A stretch of 64,000 nucleotides of DNA from Actinospineispora acaciae DSM 45401. Its GTDB lineage: Bacteria > Actinomycetota > Actinomycetes > Mycobacteriales > Pseudonocardiaceae. Below the pieces are notes generated by a model. The model had not been told where the DNA came from. It ran no database searches and worked only from the letters and a program-made list of their open reading frames with translations. A program made the translations under genes and the position numbers. Positions 16,161-24,994 of this stretch are shown here, one piece after another (the stretch's first letter is position 1; every line of letters begins with the position of its first letter). The stretch lies in the NCBI RefSeq assembly GCF_000620785.1, contig NZ_JIAI01000001.1, positions 992,001 to 1,056,000 of the forward strand, read 5' to 3'.

Positions 16161-16877
16161 ATGACGATCAAGGAGAGGGTGCTGCTCGGCATCCTGCAAT
16201 GGTGGGGTCCTCGCGGCGGGGTGGCACAGTTCCACCGGCCGACCGGGGCCGTCGGGCACATCGCCGGCTGGATCATGGGCCGGCGCTCGTCGAACGTGGC
16301 GCGCAACCGGTGGGCGGTGCGGGTCCTGGACGTCCAGCCGACCGACCGCGTCATCGAGCTCGGCTGCGGCCCGGGCGTGGCCGTCGCCGCCCTCGCCGGC
16401 CGGGCGACCGACGGGCTGGTGGTCGGCGTCGACCACTCGCCGGTCATGATCCGCCAGGCCGGCCGCCGCAACCGGGCCGCCATCCGGGCCGGACGGGTAC
16501 GGCTGGTGCACACGCCGGTCGAGAGCCTGTCGCTCGGCGACGGCCCGTTCGACGCCGCGCTCGCCGTCAACACCGTCGGCATGTGGCCCGACCCCACCGC
16601 CCGGCTACGCGAGATCGGTCGGCTGTTGCGGCCGGGCGGGCGCATCGCCGTGGTGTCCCAGCCCCGCTGCCCGGGCGCCACCGCGGCCACGTCGGAGGCG
16701 GCCGCCGGCGAACTGGCGGCGCAGCTCACCGAGGCCGGGTTCGCCGACCTCCGAACCGAGATGCTCGCCCTCGACCCGCCGGTGGCGTGCGTCGTCGGGC
16801 ACGTGAGCCCGCTGAGTGGCCGGTCATCCGATGAGGTCCAGGGCGCCGAACCGTCGACCACGCCAGATCACGCGTGA
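16161..16877 (+). CDS. Class I SAM-dependent methyltransferase
   Basis: 238-residue methyltransferase of the UbiE/type-11 kind. SAM-binding motif I is VIELGCGPGVAVA (residues 64-76), an acidic loop is GVDHSPVMIRQA, and a later motif is FDAALAVNTVGMW followed by LLRPGGRIAVVSQP. The methyl acceptor is not evident. It is under the divergent MerR regulator. The last 18 codons overlap the convergent carboxylesterase gene, and the C-terminal tail (RSSDEVQGAEPSTTPDHA) looks unstructured. Confidence 0.85.
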   Translation: MTIKERVLLGILQWWGPRGGVAQFHRPTGAVGHIAGWIMGRRSSNVARNRWAVRVLDVQPTDRVIELGCGPGVAVAALAGRATDGLVVGVDHSPVMIRQAGRRNRAAIRAGRVRLVHTPVESLSLGDGPFDAALAVNTVGMWPDPTARLREIGRLLRPGGRIAVVSQPRCPGATAATSEAAAGELAAQLTEAGFADLRTEMLALDPPVACVVGHVSPLSGRSSDEVQGAEPSTTPDHA

Positions 16878-18278
16878 GCGCTGCTCGGGGTAGCGGGTGA
16901 TCGTGCAGTCGGTGTCGTACACGCGGGTGCGGCGCTCGTGGGGGGTGTAGCGGGGCCATCCGGGGTCGCCGGTGGCGGCGAACGAGTGGTGCTCGGCCCG
17001 CATCAGCTCGGACAGGCCCCGGGCCTGGGCGACGGCGTCCGGGCCCGCTTCGGTGAGCCCGGTGTCGATCTCGGCGGTGCCGAACACGAGCAGGGTGTCC
17101 AGCCCGTGCGAGGCGCCCGCGGCGTTGAACCCCCAGCCGAGCTCGTAGAACCACACCCGCGCGCCGCCGGCGTGGGCGGCCTCGGCGAGGTGCAGGGCCG
17201 GCATCCGCCACAGCCAGTCCGACATGGCGGTGTCGCGCAGCTCGTTCGGGGAGGCGGACGGGTAGGCCGCGCGGTAGCGGCGCGCGCCCGGCGTCGGTGT
17301 CAGCCCGTCGAGCAGCGCGTCCGCCCCTGCGTCGTCGAGCGTGTCGCCGAGCCGGGCGGCGAGCAGGCTGTACTCGTCGCGGGTGTGCCCGACCAGCAGC
17401 TCGACGTCACGGGCCGCGCCCTCGCCGAGCGCGGCCCACGGCGACGCCGGCAGGATCTCGCCGTCCACCACCGGGGAGAACGGCGTCGGCGTGTACGCCA
17501 CGGAGCCCCACCGGCCCGCGCGCTCCGGAAGACGCGCGGTGACCGACCGCGCCGCCGCGACGAGGTCATCGGGTGCGACGCCGGTGAGATCCTCGGCCCG
17601 GGGCGGGCGGCCGAGCTCGGCGCCGACCTCTGCGGCGATGTCCGAGGCGAGGGCCGGGGTGAAGTAGGTCCCGGGCAGGCTCTGCAGGATCGCGCGCCGG
17701 AACAGCCCGGCGGCGGCCGGCATCACCAGCAGCGCGGCGATCGAGCCCGCGCCCGCGGACTGGCCGAGGACCGTGACGTTGGCCGGGTCGCCGCCGAAGG
17801 CGGTGACGTTCTCGCGCACCCAGCCGAGCGCGGCGACCTGATCGAGCAGCCCTCGGTTGTCCGGCGCGCCGTCGAGGCGGGCGAACCCCTCCGCCCCGGT
17901 GCGGTAGTGCGCGCTCACCACGACCGCGCCCGCCGAGGCCAGGGCGGCGCCGCAGAGGTGGGGGTTGGCCGAGTCGCAGTTCAGGTAGGTGCCGCCGCTG
18001 ATCCACACCACCACCGGAAGCCCGGACCGACCGGGATCGGGCGTCCAGACGACGAGGTTCAGCCACTCCTGCCCGTCCGTCGCCCGGCCCGGCTGCGGTG
18101 GCGGCGGGCCGAACCGGGTGGCGTCGCGAACCCCGTCCCACGGAACGGCCGGCCGTGGCGCGGTGAACCGGTTCGGCCCGACCGGTGGCGCGGCGAAGGG
18201 GACGCCGCGGAACACGGCCACCCCGTCCTCCCAACGCCCCCGGACCATTCCCGCGTCGGTGCGCGTCTCGACGATCAT
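16824..18278 (-). CDS. Carboxylesterase, type B family
   Basis: 484-residue alpha/beta hydrolase of the type-B carboxylesterase/para-nitrobenzyl esterase family. The nucleophile is Ser174 in VTVLGQSAGAGS, the acidic residue lies in SPVVDGEI or nearby, and the His is in GASHGLDTL. The oxyanion loop, normally HGGG, reads VWISGGTYL, so its first position is Ser instead of His, an uncommon variant. No signal peptide is seen, so it is cytoplasmic. Start: ATG with GAGGGTGGGG just upstream. It overlaps the methyltransferase 3' end by 54 bases and is divergent from a cyclase-family gene, with which it may share regulation. Confidence 0.86.
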   Translation of the reverse strand: MIVETRTDAGMVRGRWEDGVAVFRGVPFAAPPVGPNRFTAPRPAVPWDGVRDATRFGPPPPQPGRATDGQEWLNLVVWTPDPGRSGLPVVVWISGGTYLNCDSANPHLCGAALASAGAVVVSAHYRTGAEGFARLDGAPDNRGLLDQVAALGWVRENVTAFGGDPANVTVLGQSAGAGSIAALLVMPAAAGLFRRAILQSLPGTYFTPALASDIAAEVGAELGRPPRAEDLTGVAPDDLVAAARSVTARLPERAGRWGSVAYTPTPFSPVVDGEILPASPWAALGEGAARDVELLVGHTRDEYSLLAARLGDTLDDAGADALLDGLTPTPGARRYRAAYPSASPNELRDTAMSDWLWRMPALHLAEAAHAGGARVWFYELGWGFNAAGASHGLDTLLVFGTAEIDTGLTEAGPDAVAQARGLSELMRAEHHSFAATGDPGWPRYTPHERRTRVYDTDCTITRYPEQRSRVIWRGRRFGALDLIG

Positions 18279-18444
18279 GACCCCACCCTCACATCGCGCA
18301 CCACCCGGCTCAACGGAGTTATCTGGTCGAGGTTTGCGCTGGCCCGCTGATCTAGTGTCATGCCGGCCGAGCGGGCACTGGCGAGGGTGGGACGCCCCGC
18401 CCCCGGTGCCTCGGACGGCGTGAGGCGGAGGAGTTGGTGCTGGG

Positions 18445-19401
18445 ATGACGGCAGGGCGGGCGATGCCCACACAGGATGATGTGCTCGGGTACTTCGACAC
18501 GCTGTCGAACTGGGGGCGGTGGGGCGACGACGACGAGCTCGGCACCCTGAACCACATCACCGACGAGGTCCGGCTGGCGGCGGCGCGGGCCGTGCGTCAC
18601 GGCAGGGGCGTGTCGTGCGCGTGGGACATTGCCGTGCCGGAGGAGATGGAGCGCTCGACGACGGCGTGCCCGTGCGCCGCCGACATGCCGGGCGCCGAGG
18701 ACATGCCGGTGCCCGGGTTCCGCAACGACCGGCGCTGGGGCTTTGCGCACGAGCGGCTCGGCATGATGTTCCACGGCAACACCATCACCCACGTCGACTC
18801 GCCGTGCCACCTGTTCTGGGACGGCACGATGTACAACGGGCGGTCGCACTCGTTGGTCGACGCCGCGACGGGGTCGGCGTGGGCGGCGGTCACGGCGGCG
18901 GCGAACGGCATCGTCACGCGTGGGGTCCTGCTCGACGTCGCGAGGGTCCGCGATGTGCCGTGGTTGGAACCGGGGCAGGGCGTGTTTCCCGACGACCTCG
19001 ACGAGGCCGAGCGCCGCCAGGGTGTGCGGGTGCGACCCGGCGACGCGGTGCTCCTGCGGACCGGCGGTGGCCGGCTCCGGCACGAGGGCGGTGAGGCCGG
19101 CGGCATCACGCAGGCCGGCTGGCACGCGTCCTGCCTGCCGTGGCTGCACGAACGCCAGGTCGCGCTGATCGGCGCCGACACCCCCCAGGACGTTCAGCCG
19201 TCGGGGTACGAGGACGTGCTGATGCCGGTGCACGCCGTGAGCCTGGTCGCGATGGGCCTGTGGATGCTCGACAACTGCGACCTGGAGGCGTGCGCCGCGA
19301 CGGCCGCCGAGCTCGGCCAGTGGGACTTCCACCTCGCCGTCGCGCCGGTCCGCTTCGCCGGTACGTCCGGCAGCCCGGTCAACCCGATCGCCACGTTCTG
19401 A
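18445..19401 (+). CDS. Cyclase-family (kynurenine-formamidase-like) hydrolase
   Basis: 318-residue metal-dependent hydrolase of the family named cyclase or Pfam-type Cyclase, which includes bacterial kynurenine formamidase and isatin hydrolase. The N-terminal signature WGRWGDDDELGTLNHIT marks the long subfamily. The metal motif region reads HGNTITHVDSPCHLFWDGTMYNG, i.e. the H-x4-H-x-D-x3-H type pattern, and a later GADTPQDV plus MPVHAVSL fit the family. Start: ATG 11 bases after GGAGGAG; a second ATG six codons on is possible. The substrate is probably a cyclic amide, imide or formamide. It is convergent with an MFS gene 16 bp away. Confidence 0.82.
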   Translation: MTAGRAMPTQDDVLGYFDTLSNWGRWGDDDELGTLNHITDEVRLAAARAVRHGRGVSCAWDIAVPEEMERSTTACPCAADMPGAEDMPVPGFRNDRRWGFAHERLGMMFHGNTITHVDSPCHLFWDGTMYNGRSHSLVDAATGSAWAAVTAAANGIVTRGVLLDVARVRDVPWLEPGQGVFPDDLDEAERRQGVRVRPGDAVLLRTGGGRLRHEGGEAGGITQAGWHASCLPWLHERQVALIGADTPQDVQPSGYEDVLMPVHAVSLVAMGLWMLDNCDLEACAATAAELGQWDFHLAVAPVRFAGTSGSPVNPIATF

Positions 19402-19417
19402 CGGCGGTCACGAGCCT

Positions 19418-20686
19418 TCAACGGCCGGCGGGGGCGGCGCGCCTCGGTTCGGTGGTGCAGAACAGGAGCAGCGCCGAGGAGGCCAGCGCCAGGACGGCCA
19501 TGACCACGAACCCGATGGAGTACGCGCCGGTCCGCTGGACCAGCAGGCCCATCACGGCCGGGGCCACGATGCCGGACAGGGAGAACGCCGCATCGGCGAA
19601 CCCGGCGGCCGCCCCGGGCTGGGTCGGGGCCGCGTCGATGGCCGCGACCCACCAGATGCCACCGGTGATGAAGCCGCAGCCCACGCCGAGGGAGATGAAC
19701 ACGATGGACACCGTCAGCGAGGGCGCGGCGACGATCGGGATCAGGGCCGCGCCGGAGAGCAGCAGCGCGATGCCGATGATGACGAACCGGCCGCGGATCC
19801 GTTGGGTGCGGGCGTAGGCGGTGTCGACGAGGACGCCGCCGAGCACCGCGCCGACGATGCCGGCGGCCCAGGGCACGGTGGCCAGCAGGCCGACGGTGGT
19901 CAGGCCGAGGTGGTACTGGTTCTCCAGGTAGGCGGGCAGCCAGTACATGAAGCACCAGAAGATGAACCCCCAGCCGAAGTAGCCGACGCCGACGATCCAC
20001 AGGTTGCGGTTGCGCAGGATCGCCGCCCAGTCGATCGCCGGCTCGTGGGCGCTGCGTTCCTCGGCGAGCAGGCCGGCGGTGATGTGTGCCCGCTCGGCCG
20101 CGCTCACCCGGCGGGACTGCCTCGGGGTGTCCCGCAGCAGCACGCCGGCGACCACCAGCCAGGCCACGCCGAGCAGGGCCAGGATGTAGAACGTCGAGCG
20201 CCAGCCCGCGGTGCCGATCAGCCAGGCGCTCAGCGGGCCGCCCACCAGCAGGCTGCCGGACACCGCCACGCCGCCGATCATGGCCAGCGCCACGCCCCGC
20301 TCGCGTTGCGGCAGCCAGCGGCTGAACAGGCGGGTCGCGGCCGGGAAGCTGGGGCCCTCGCCGGCGCCGAGCAGGATCCGGATCACCGGCAGCCCGGCGA
20401 ACCCGCCCGACATCGGCACCAGCGCGGTGGCCACCGTCCAGACCGCCATGCTGGCCAGCAGGATCTTCCGGCAGCCGTACCTGTCGGTGAGCGGGCCGAC
20501 CAGGAACGCGAACACCAGGTAGCCGATGTTGAAGGCGCTGTTGATGACCCCGTAGCCGGCGTTGTCGATGCCCAGCTCGGTGCCCAGCGGTCCGAGCGCG
20601 TAGGACAGCGCGCTCCGGTCGATGTAGTTGATCGCGACCAGCGAGACGATCAGCAGGACGATCGTCCAACGGTGCGGGAAACGCAT
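19418..20686 (-). CDS. MFS transporter (ACS family), last gene of the minus-arm operon
   Basis: 422-residue permease with about 12 TMs. Signature sequences are INYIDRSALSYALG in TM1, GPLTDRYGCRKIL in the loop, and RILLGAGEGPSFPAATRLFSRW in TM4. It is closely similar along its length to the MFS gene at 31566 (for example FITGGIWWVAAIDAAPTQPG here and FVTGGIWWVAAIDAAPTHPG there), so these are paralogues. I start at the ATG with GCGAGG five bases upstream; a GTG two codons earlier is possible. It lies 15 bases after the nitrilase-family gene and should import the substrate of the dihydropyrimidinase-type pathway upstream. Confidence 0.88.
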   Translation of the reverse strand: MRFPHRWTIVLLIVSLVAINYIDRSALSYALGPLGTELGIDNAGYGVINSAFNIGYLVFAFLVGPLTDRYGCRKILLASMAVWTVATALVPMSGGFAGLPVIRILLGAGEGPSFPAATRLFSRWLPQRERGVALAMIGGVAVSGSLLVGGPLSAWLIGTAGWRSTFYILALLGVAWLVVAGVLLRDTPRQSRRVSAAERAHITAGLLAEERSAHEPAIDWAAILRNRNLWIVGVGYFGWGFIFWCFMYWLPAYLENQYHLGLTTVGLLATVPWAAGIVGAVLGGVLVDTAYARTQRIRGRFVIIGIALLLSGAALIPIVAAPSLTVSIVFISLGVGCGFITGGIWWVAAIDAAPTQPGAAAGFADAAFSLSGIVAPAVMGLLVQRTGAYSIGFVVMAVLALASSALLLFCTTEPRRAAPAGR

Positions 20687-20701
20687 GGTCACCTCGCCTC
20701 G

Positions 20702-21547
20702 TCAGCGGCCGGTCGGGAGCGGGCCGTAGACGTCGGTCCTGCGGTCGTGCATGAGGTGGTTGTACGGGCTCCAGGTGCGCGCCGAGCGGATCGCCTCCAG
20801 GTCGATCTCGGCGGCCACGACCTGCTCGTCGGTGTCGCCGGCGAGCGGGGCGAGCAGTTGGCCGCGCGGCCCGACCAGGGTGCTGGCGCCGAGGAAACGC
20901 TGGCCGCGCTCCTCCCCCACCCGGTCGGCGACCGCGATGGACATCCCGTTGCAGGTGGCCGCCGCGATCGCCAGCGTGACGCCGGCCGGGTGGGAGCCCT
21001 CGGCGTCGCCCGGCCCGCGCACCCAGTTGACCGGCATCGCGACCAGGTCGGCGCGTTGCGCGGCCAGCGCGCGGAAGGTCTCCGGGAACCAGGCGTCGTA
21101 GCACACCGCCAGGCCGATGCGGCCGATCTCGGTGTGGACGACGCGGACGCCGAGGTCGCCCGGCTCGAAGTAGAGGTTCTCGGTGTTCCAGAGGTGCAGC
21201 TTGCGGTAGGTGCCGAGGTGCCCGTCCGGGCCGTAGAGCACCGCCGAGCTGTACAGGTCGGCCCCGTCCCGCTCGGCCAGCCCGGCGACCAAGTAGGCGC
21301 CGGTCTCCCGGCACACCTCGAGGAACGCCGAGGACGCCGGGCCGTCGGGCACCGGCTCGGCCAGCGCGTGGGCCTCGGCGCGGGAGGCGAGCACGTAGCC
21401 GGAGTTGCACAGCTCCGGCAGCACCAGCAGCCGCGCCCCCGCCCGCGCCGCCGACCGGGCCAGCCGCACGGCAGTCGCGATGTTCCGCGAGGGCTCGCCG
21501 ACCGCACACTCCATCTGCAGGCAGGCGACCCGGTAGCGGGCGCTCAT
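20702..21547 (-). CDS. Carbon-nitrogen hydrolase (nitrilase superfamily amidohydrolase)
   Basis: 281-residue enzyme with the complete Glu-Lys-Cys triad of the nitrilase superfamily: Glu45 in LPELCNSGY, Lys116 in YRKLHLW and Cys149 in AVCYDAWFPE. Such enzymes include N-carbamoyl-amino-acid amidohydrolase, beta-ureidopropionase and omega-amidase. The gene starts within the stop of the dihydropyrimidinase-type gene (ATGA), which makes removal of a carbamoyl or amide group from a ring-opened product the most economical role. The length is near that of omega-amidases and aliphatic amidases, so an amide rather than a carbamoyl substrate is equally possible. Confidence 0.88.
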   Translation of the reverse strand: MSARYRVACLQMECAVGEPSRNIATAVRLARSAARAGARLLVLPELCNSGYVLASRAEAHALAEPVPDGPASSAFLEVCRETGAYLVAGLAERDGADLYSSAVLYGPDGHLGTYRKLHLWNTENLYFEPGDLGVRVVHTEIGRIGLAVCYDAWFPETFRALAAQRADLVAMPVNWVRGPGDAEGSHPAGVTLAIAAATCNGMSIAVADRVGEERGQRFLGASTLVGPRGQLLAPLAGDTDEQVVAAEIDLEAIRSARTWSPYNHLMHDRRTDVYGPLPTGR

Positions 21548-23010
21548 CGGGCGGTGGGCCGGTGCAGGTAGCGGCCGGTGGGCAGGCCGTGCACCTTCCC
21601 GTCCCGGTAGACGGGCTGGCCGCGCAGGAAGGTCGCGGTGACCGTGGAGCCGATCTCCAGGCCCCGGAACGGGGAGTACTCCTGGGTGGACTCGGAGTCG
21701 GCCGGGTCCACCACCCACGACCTGTCGGGGTCGATGAGCGCGATGTCCGCGTCGTAGCCGGGCGCGATGTCGCCCTTGGTGGGCAGGCCGAACCGGCGCG
21801 CCGGGTTCCACGCGGTGAGCTCGGCGACCCGGCGCATCGACAGCCCTCGGGCGCGGCCCTCGCCGACCAGGCCGGGCAGCAGGTACTCGGTGCCGCCGAA
21901 GCCGGACTTGGCCTCGAAGACGTCTTCTCGGTCGGCGCCGAACTTGGTGGCCTCCTTGCAGCAGGCGTGGTCGGACACCACCCAGTCCACCTGCCCGTCC
22001 AGCAGGTGCCGCCACAGCGCCTCGACGTCCTCGCGGGGCCGCAGCGGCGGGTTCACCTTGCCGCCGATCCCGTCGGCGGTGCTCACGTCCGCGAGCAGGT
22101 GGCCGATGGTGACCTCGCGGCGGAAGTCCACGTGCGGGAACGCGCGCGCCATCAGCACGGCCGCCTCCATCGCCTTGGCCGAGGACAGGTGCAGCAGGTT
22201 GATGGTGGGCAGCCCGGTCTCGTGCGCGAGGTAGGAGGCGATCGTGACGGCAAGGCCCTCGGAGTGCGGCGGGCGGGACGCGCTGTAGGCCTCCAGCCCG
22301 GACAGCTTCCCGTCCCGCTCGACCAGCTCGGTGTAGGCGGTCATGATCTCGGCGGTCTCGCAGTGCAGGGACAGCGAGATCGCGTCGGACAGCTCGGGGA
22401 ACCGCTCGCGGGCGCGCTGGATGCCGCGCATGACGAACTCGAAGTGCGCGAGGTCGTAGCGCTCCCCCTCCGGGATCATCAGGAACTCGTTCTGCCGGTT
22501 CGAGCGGCCGTGCAGGCCGTGGCCGCCGTAGAACATGAAGATCTTGAACGAGGTCACGCCGTGTTCGCTGATCAGGTCGGGGATCTCGTCGATGTGCGAG
22601 GACTGCATCGGCGCCAGGTGGAAGGCGTAGTCCACATAGGACTTTCCGGCCGCGCCGGCGAGCACCTCGGGGAACACCTCGGCGTAGCTGCCGCCCCGAT
22701 TGAGGTAGTACTGGCCGGTGCGGATGTAGGTCAGCGAGGTGGTGACCCCGCCCTGCGCGCAGGCCCGGCTCTCGGTGGCGGTGTCCTCGGCCAGCGGGTT
22801 GTAGATGCCCCAGTGCTGGTGCGCGTCCACCACGCCGGGGAAGGCCAGGTGGCCGGCGCCGTCGACGACCTCCCTGGCCTGGTCGGCGCCGATGTCGGGG
22901 GCCACGGCGACGATCTTCTCGCCGGTGATCGCGATGTCCGCGCCGGGCACCTCGTCGGTGCCGGGGCGGACCACGCGGACGTCCTTGATGAGCAGGTCGT
23001 AGGCCGTCAT
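21544..23010 (-). CDS. Dihydropyrimidinase/hydantoinase-type cyclic amidohydrolase
   Basis: 488-residue amidohydrolase of the hydantoinase/dihydropyrimidinase/allantoinase group, which opens cyclic amides by hydrolysis using a two-metal site. Ligands are visible: Asp62/His64/His66 (VDAHQHWG), the lysine to be carbamylated Lys156 (SFKIFMFYGG), His216 (SLHCETAE), His274 (NLLHLSS) and Asp347 (VVSDHAC). It is sandwiched by ATGA overlaps between a flavoprotein and the nitrilase-superfamily hydrolase. With the Asp/Glu-type racemase two genes upstream, this reproduces the racemase-hydantoinase-carbamoylase parts list. The actual ring could be a hydantoin, dihydropyrimidine or imide. Confidence 0.9.
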   Translation of the reverse strand: MTAYDLLIKDVRVVRPGTDEVPGADIAITGEKIVAVAPDIGADQAREVVDGAGHLAFPGVVDAHQHWGIYNPLAEDTATESRACAQGGVTTSLTYIRTGQYYLNRGGSYAEVFPEVLAGAAGKSYVDYAFHLAPMQSSHIDEIPDLISEHGVTSFKIFMFYGGHGLHGRSNRQNEFLMIPEGERYDLAHFEFVMRGIQRARERFPELSDAISLSLHCETAEIMTAYTELVERDGKLSGLEAYSASRPPHSEGLAVTIASYLAHETGLPTINLLHLSSAKAMEAAVLMARAFPHVDFRREVTIGHLLADVSTADGIGGKVNPPLRPREDVEALWRHLLDGQVDWVVSDHACCKEATKFGADREDVFEAKSGFGGTEYLLPGLVGEGRARGLSMRRVAELTAWNPARRFGLPTKGDIAPGYDADIALIDPDRSWVVDPADSESTQEYSPFRGLEIGSTVTATFLRGQPVYRDGKVHGLPTGRYLHRPTAR

Positions 23011-24383
23011 CGGTGTTCTCCTCCGTCCGAGAGTCCGGCCGCGTGTGCCGCGGCCAGGTAGGCCAGCCCGAGCGCGGGCAGCAGGCCGTTGCCGCCGAGG
23101 TAGCCCGACGTGCCCCGCCCGGAGATGCCGACCGCGGCGCCGCCCGAGGCGTAGACGCCGGTGATCGGCTCGCCGTCCTGGGAGAGGACACGGGCGTGGT
23201 CGTCCACCACCAGGCCGCCCTGGGTGTGGAACAGCGCGGGCAGCACCCGGACCGCCCGCAGCGGCGGGGCCAGCGCGGCCTCGAACCCGGTGCGACCGAA
23301 CCTGTCGCGGTCCCGCTCGCCGCCCGCGACGGCCGCCGCCTCGGCCAGCTCCGCGCGCAGCGCGCCGGCCGGCACCGAGATCGCCGCCGCGAGGTCCTCG
23401 GCGGTGTCGGCTGTGTGTACGGCGCCGGCCTCGACGGCATCTTTGTAGTCGACGAACGCGGTGCTCAGCTCGTGGATGCGCAGGTCGAACACGATCCAGC
23501 CGGTGGCGCCGGGCTGGGCGGCCAGCACCGAGGCGTACTCGGAGTAGCCGCTGGTCTCGTCGCCGAAGCGGCGGCCGTCGCGGTTCACCAGGAACCCGCC
23601 GTGCATGATCGTGGTCCAGGTGACGAGGGTGCGGGCGGTGGCGGACAGGCCGGCGTGACCCTGGTAGGCGTCCAGGCATGCGGTGCGCGCGCCGAGCGCG
23701 GACCCGATCCGCAGCGCGTCGCCGGTGGAGTGCTCGCCGCCGTGGTAGGTGGCGGCGGCGATCTCGGGCAGGTGGTGGCGGACCAGCTCGGCGTTCGCGC
23801 CGTAGCCGTTGGTGGCGAGCAGCGCGGCGCCGGCGGTGACCTCTTCGGTGTCGCCGCCCGGGTGCCGGAGCACCGCGCGGATCGCGTCGCCGTCCGGGTG
23901 CAGGTCCGTCAGCCGGCACGGCACCAGCAGGTCGACCAGGTCGTGGCGTCGGGCCGCCTCGGACAGCACGGCCAAGAGCCGCGACCCGTGCCGGCCGGGG
24001 ACGGTGTGCACCCTGGGCACGGCGTGGCCCGGGTAGTGCACGTCGGTGGCCAGCTCCAGCGGGAGCCCGACGTGGTCGGCCAGCCATTCGACCAGCTCGG
24101 CGCTCACCTCGGCCAGGGCGCGGGCAACGGCCGGCTCGGCGGTCCCCCGCGTCTTGCGCTCGATGTCGGCCAGGAAGCACGCCGGCGAGTCGTCGATGCC
24201 CGCCGCCCGCTGGTAGCGCGAGCCGGCGCCGGGGATCATCGCGGTGGACATCGCTGTGTTGTTGCCGCGCAGGTGGTGCCGGTCGGCGTCCACCACCAGC
24301 ACGCGCTGCCCCAGCTCGGCCGCGCGCAATGCCCCGGCCAGGCCACCACCGGCCCCGGCCACGAGCAGGTCGACATCGGTCAC
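23007..24383 (-). CDS. FAD-dependent oxidoreductase, fumarate-reductase/ketosteroid-dehydrogenase type
   Basis: 458-residue flavoprotein of the FAD_binding_2 family, whose members reduce or introduce a C=C bond next to a carbonyl. The N-terminus has VAGAGGGLAGALRAAELG and the acidic VDADRH. The substrate-domain region contains TRGTAEPAVARALAEVSAELV. The C-terminus has GEPITGVYASGGAAVGISG and GTSGYLGGNGLLPALGLAYLAA, the usual FAD-contact end. It starts at GTG overlapping the racemase stop (GTGA). In this operon it could saturate or desaturate the ring or acid before or after ring opening; direction and substrate are inference. Confidence 0.86.
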   Translation of the reverse strand: MTDVDLLVAGAGGGLAGALRAAELGQRVLVVDADRHHLRGNNTAMSTAMIPGAGSRYQRAAGIDDSPACFLADIERKTRGTAEPAVARALAEVSAELVEWLADHVGLPLELATDVHYPGHAVPRVHTVPGRHGSRLLAVLSEAARRHDLVDLLVPCRLTDLHPDGDAIRAVLRHPGGDTEEVTAGAALLATNGYGANAELVRHHLPEIAAATYHGGEHSTGDALRIGSALGARTACLDAYQGHAGLSATARTLVTWTTIMHGGFLVNRDGRRFGDETSGYSEYASVLAAQPGATGWIVFDLRIHELSTAFVDYKDAVEAGAVHTADTAEDLAAAISVPAGALRAELAEAAAVAGGERDRDRFGRTGFEAALAPPLRAVRVLPALFHTQGGLVVDDHARVLSQDGEPITGVYASGGAAVGISGRGTSGYLGGNGLLPALGLAYLAAAHAAGLSDGGEHR

Positions 24384-24994
24384 GGCCGTACCGCCAGCCG
24401 TCGCAGGGCGGTCGCGGCCGGGTCCACCACCAGCACCTCGGCGCCGGCCGACCGGTCCACCTCCACCGCGGAGCAGCCGTTGATCACCGCCGTGGCACCG
24501 CGCGCGGCCAGGTCGTCGATGGCCCGGCGCAGCGCGGCGTTCCACCGCCCGGCGTCGGACACCGCGTCGAAGCCGAGGTCCAGCAGCGTGACCGCCACCA
24601 GGGCGTCGCCGAACCCGTATGCGCGCGCCTTGCGGCCCAGCTCGTCGCCGATCACCGCGTTGCGGGTGACCGCCGCGATCCGGTGCCCGGCGGCGGCGAG
24701 GTGCTCCAGCGTCAGCCGCAGCATGCCCCGTCTTCCCGGCGCGTCGGCGGCGGGGTCGAGGACGCAGTCGGGCAGCACGTAGTCGTAGCCGTCTATCCGC
24801 GAGAGGGCGGCCGCCACCGCCCGTTCCGAGGCGTCCAGGTCCTCGGCGCGCTCCAGCCGGTCGGGCGCGCCGGCGCCGACGTCGGCCAGGTGGACCTCGA
24901 CCCCGGGCGGGGCGATCTCGGCGTATCGGGCCGCCCGCCGGGCCAGCTCGTCCGCACCGACCCGGATGGGCGTCACCGAGTAGACGCGGATCAC
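24380..24994 (-). CDS. Asp/Glu/hydantoin racemase-family protein
   Basis: 204-residue protein of the Asp/Glu racemase superfamily (hydantoin racemase, maleate isomerase, arylmalonate decarboxylase). The two catalytic-type cysteines are present: Cys in YVLPDCVLDPAAD in the first domain and Cys in VINGCSAVE in the second, each in the expected place after a hydrophobic strand. Start is GTG within the stop of the PrpD gene (GTGA); the frame extends further upstream but into PrpD coding sequence. The neighbours, a dihydropyrimidinase and an amidohydrolase, favour a hydantoin-type racemase or a maleate-type isomerase. Confidence 0.82.
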   Translation of the reverse strand: MIRVYSVTPIRVGADELARRAARYAEIAPPGVEVHLADVGAGAPDRLERAEDLDASERAVAAALSRIDGYDYVLPDCVLDPAADAPGRRGMLRLTLEHLAAAGHRIAAVTRNAVIGDELGRKARAYGFGDALVAVTLLDLGFDAVSDAGRWNAALRRAIDDLAARGATAVINGCSAVEVDRSAGAEVLVVDPAATALRRLAVRP

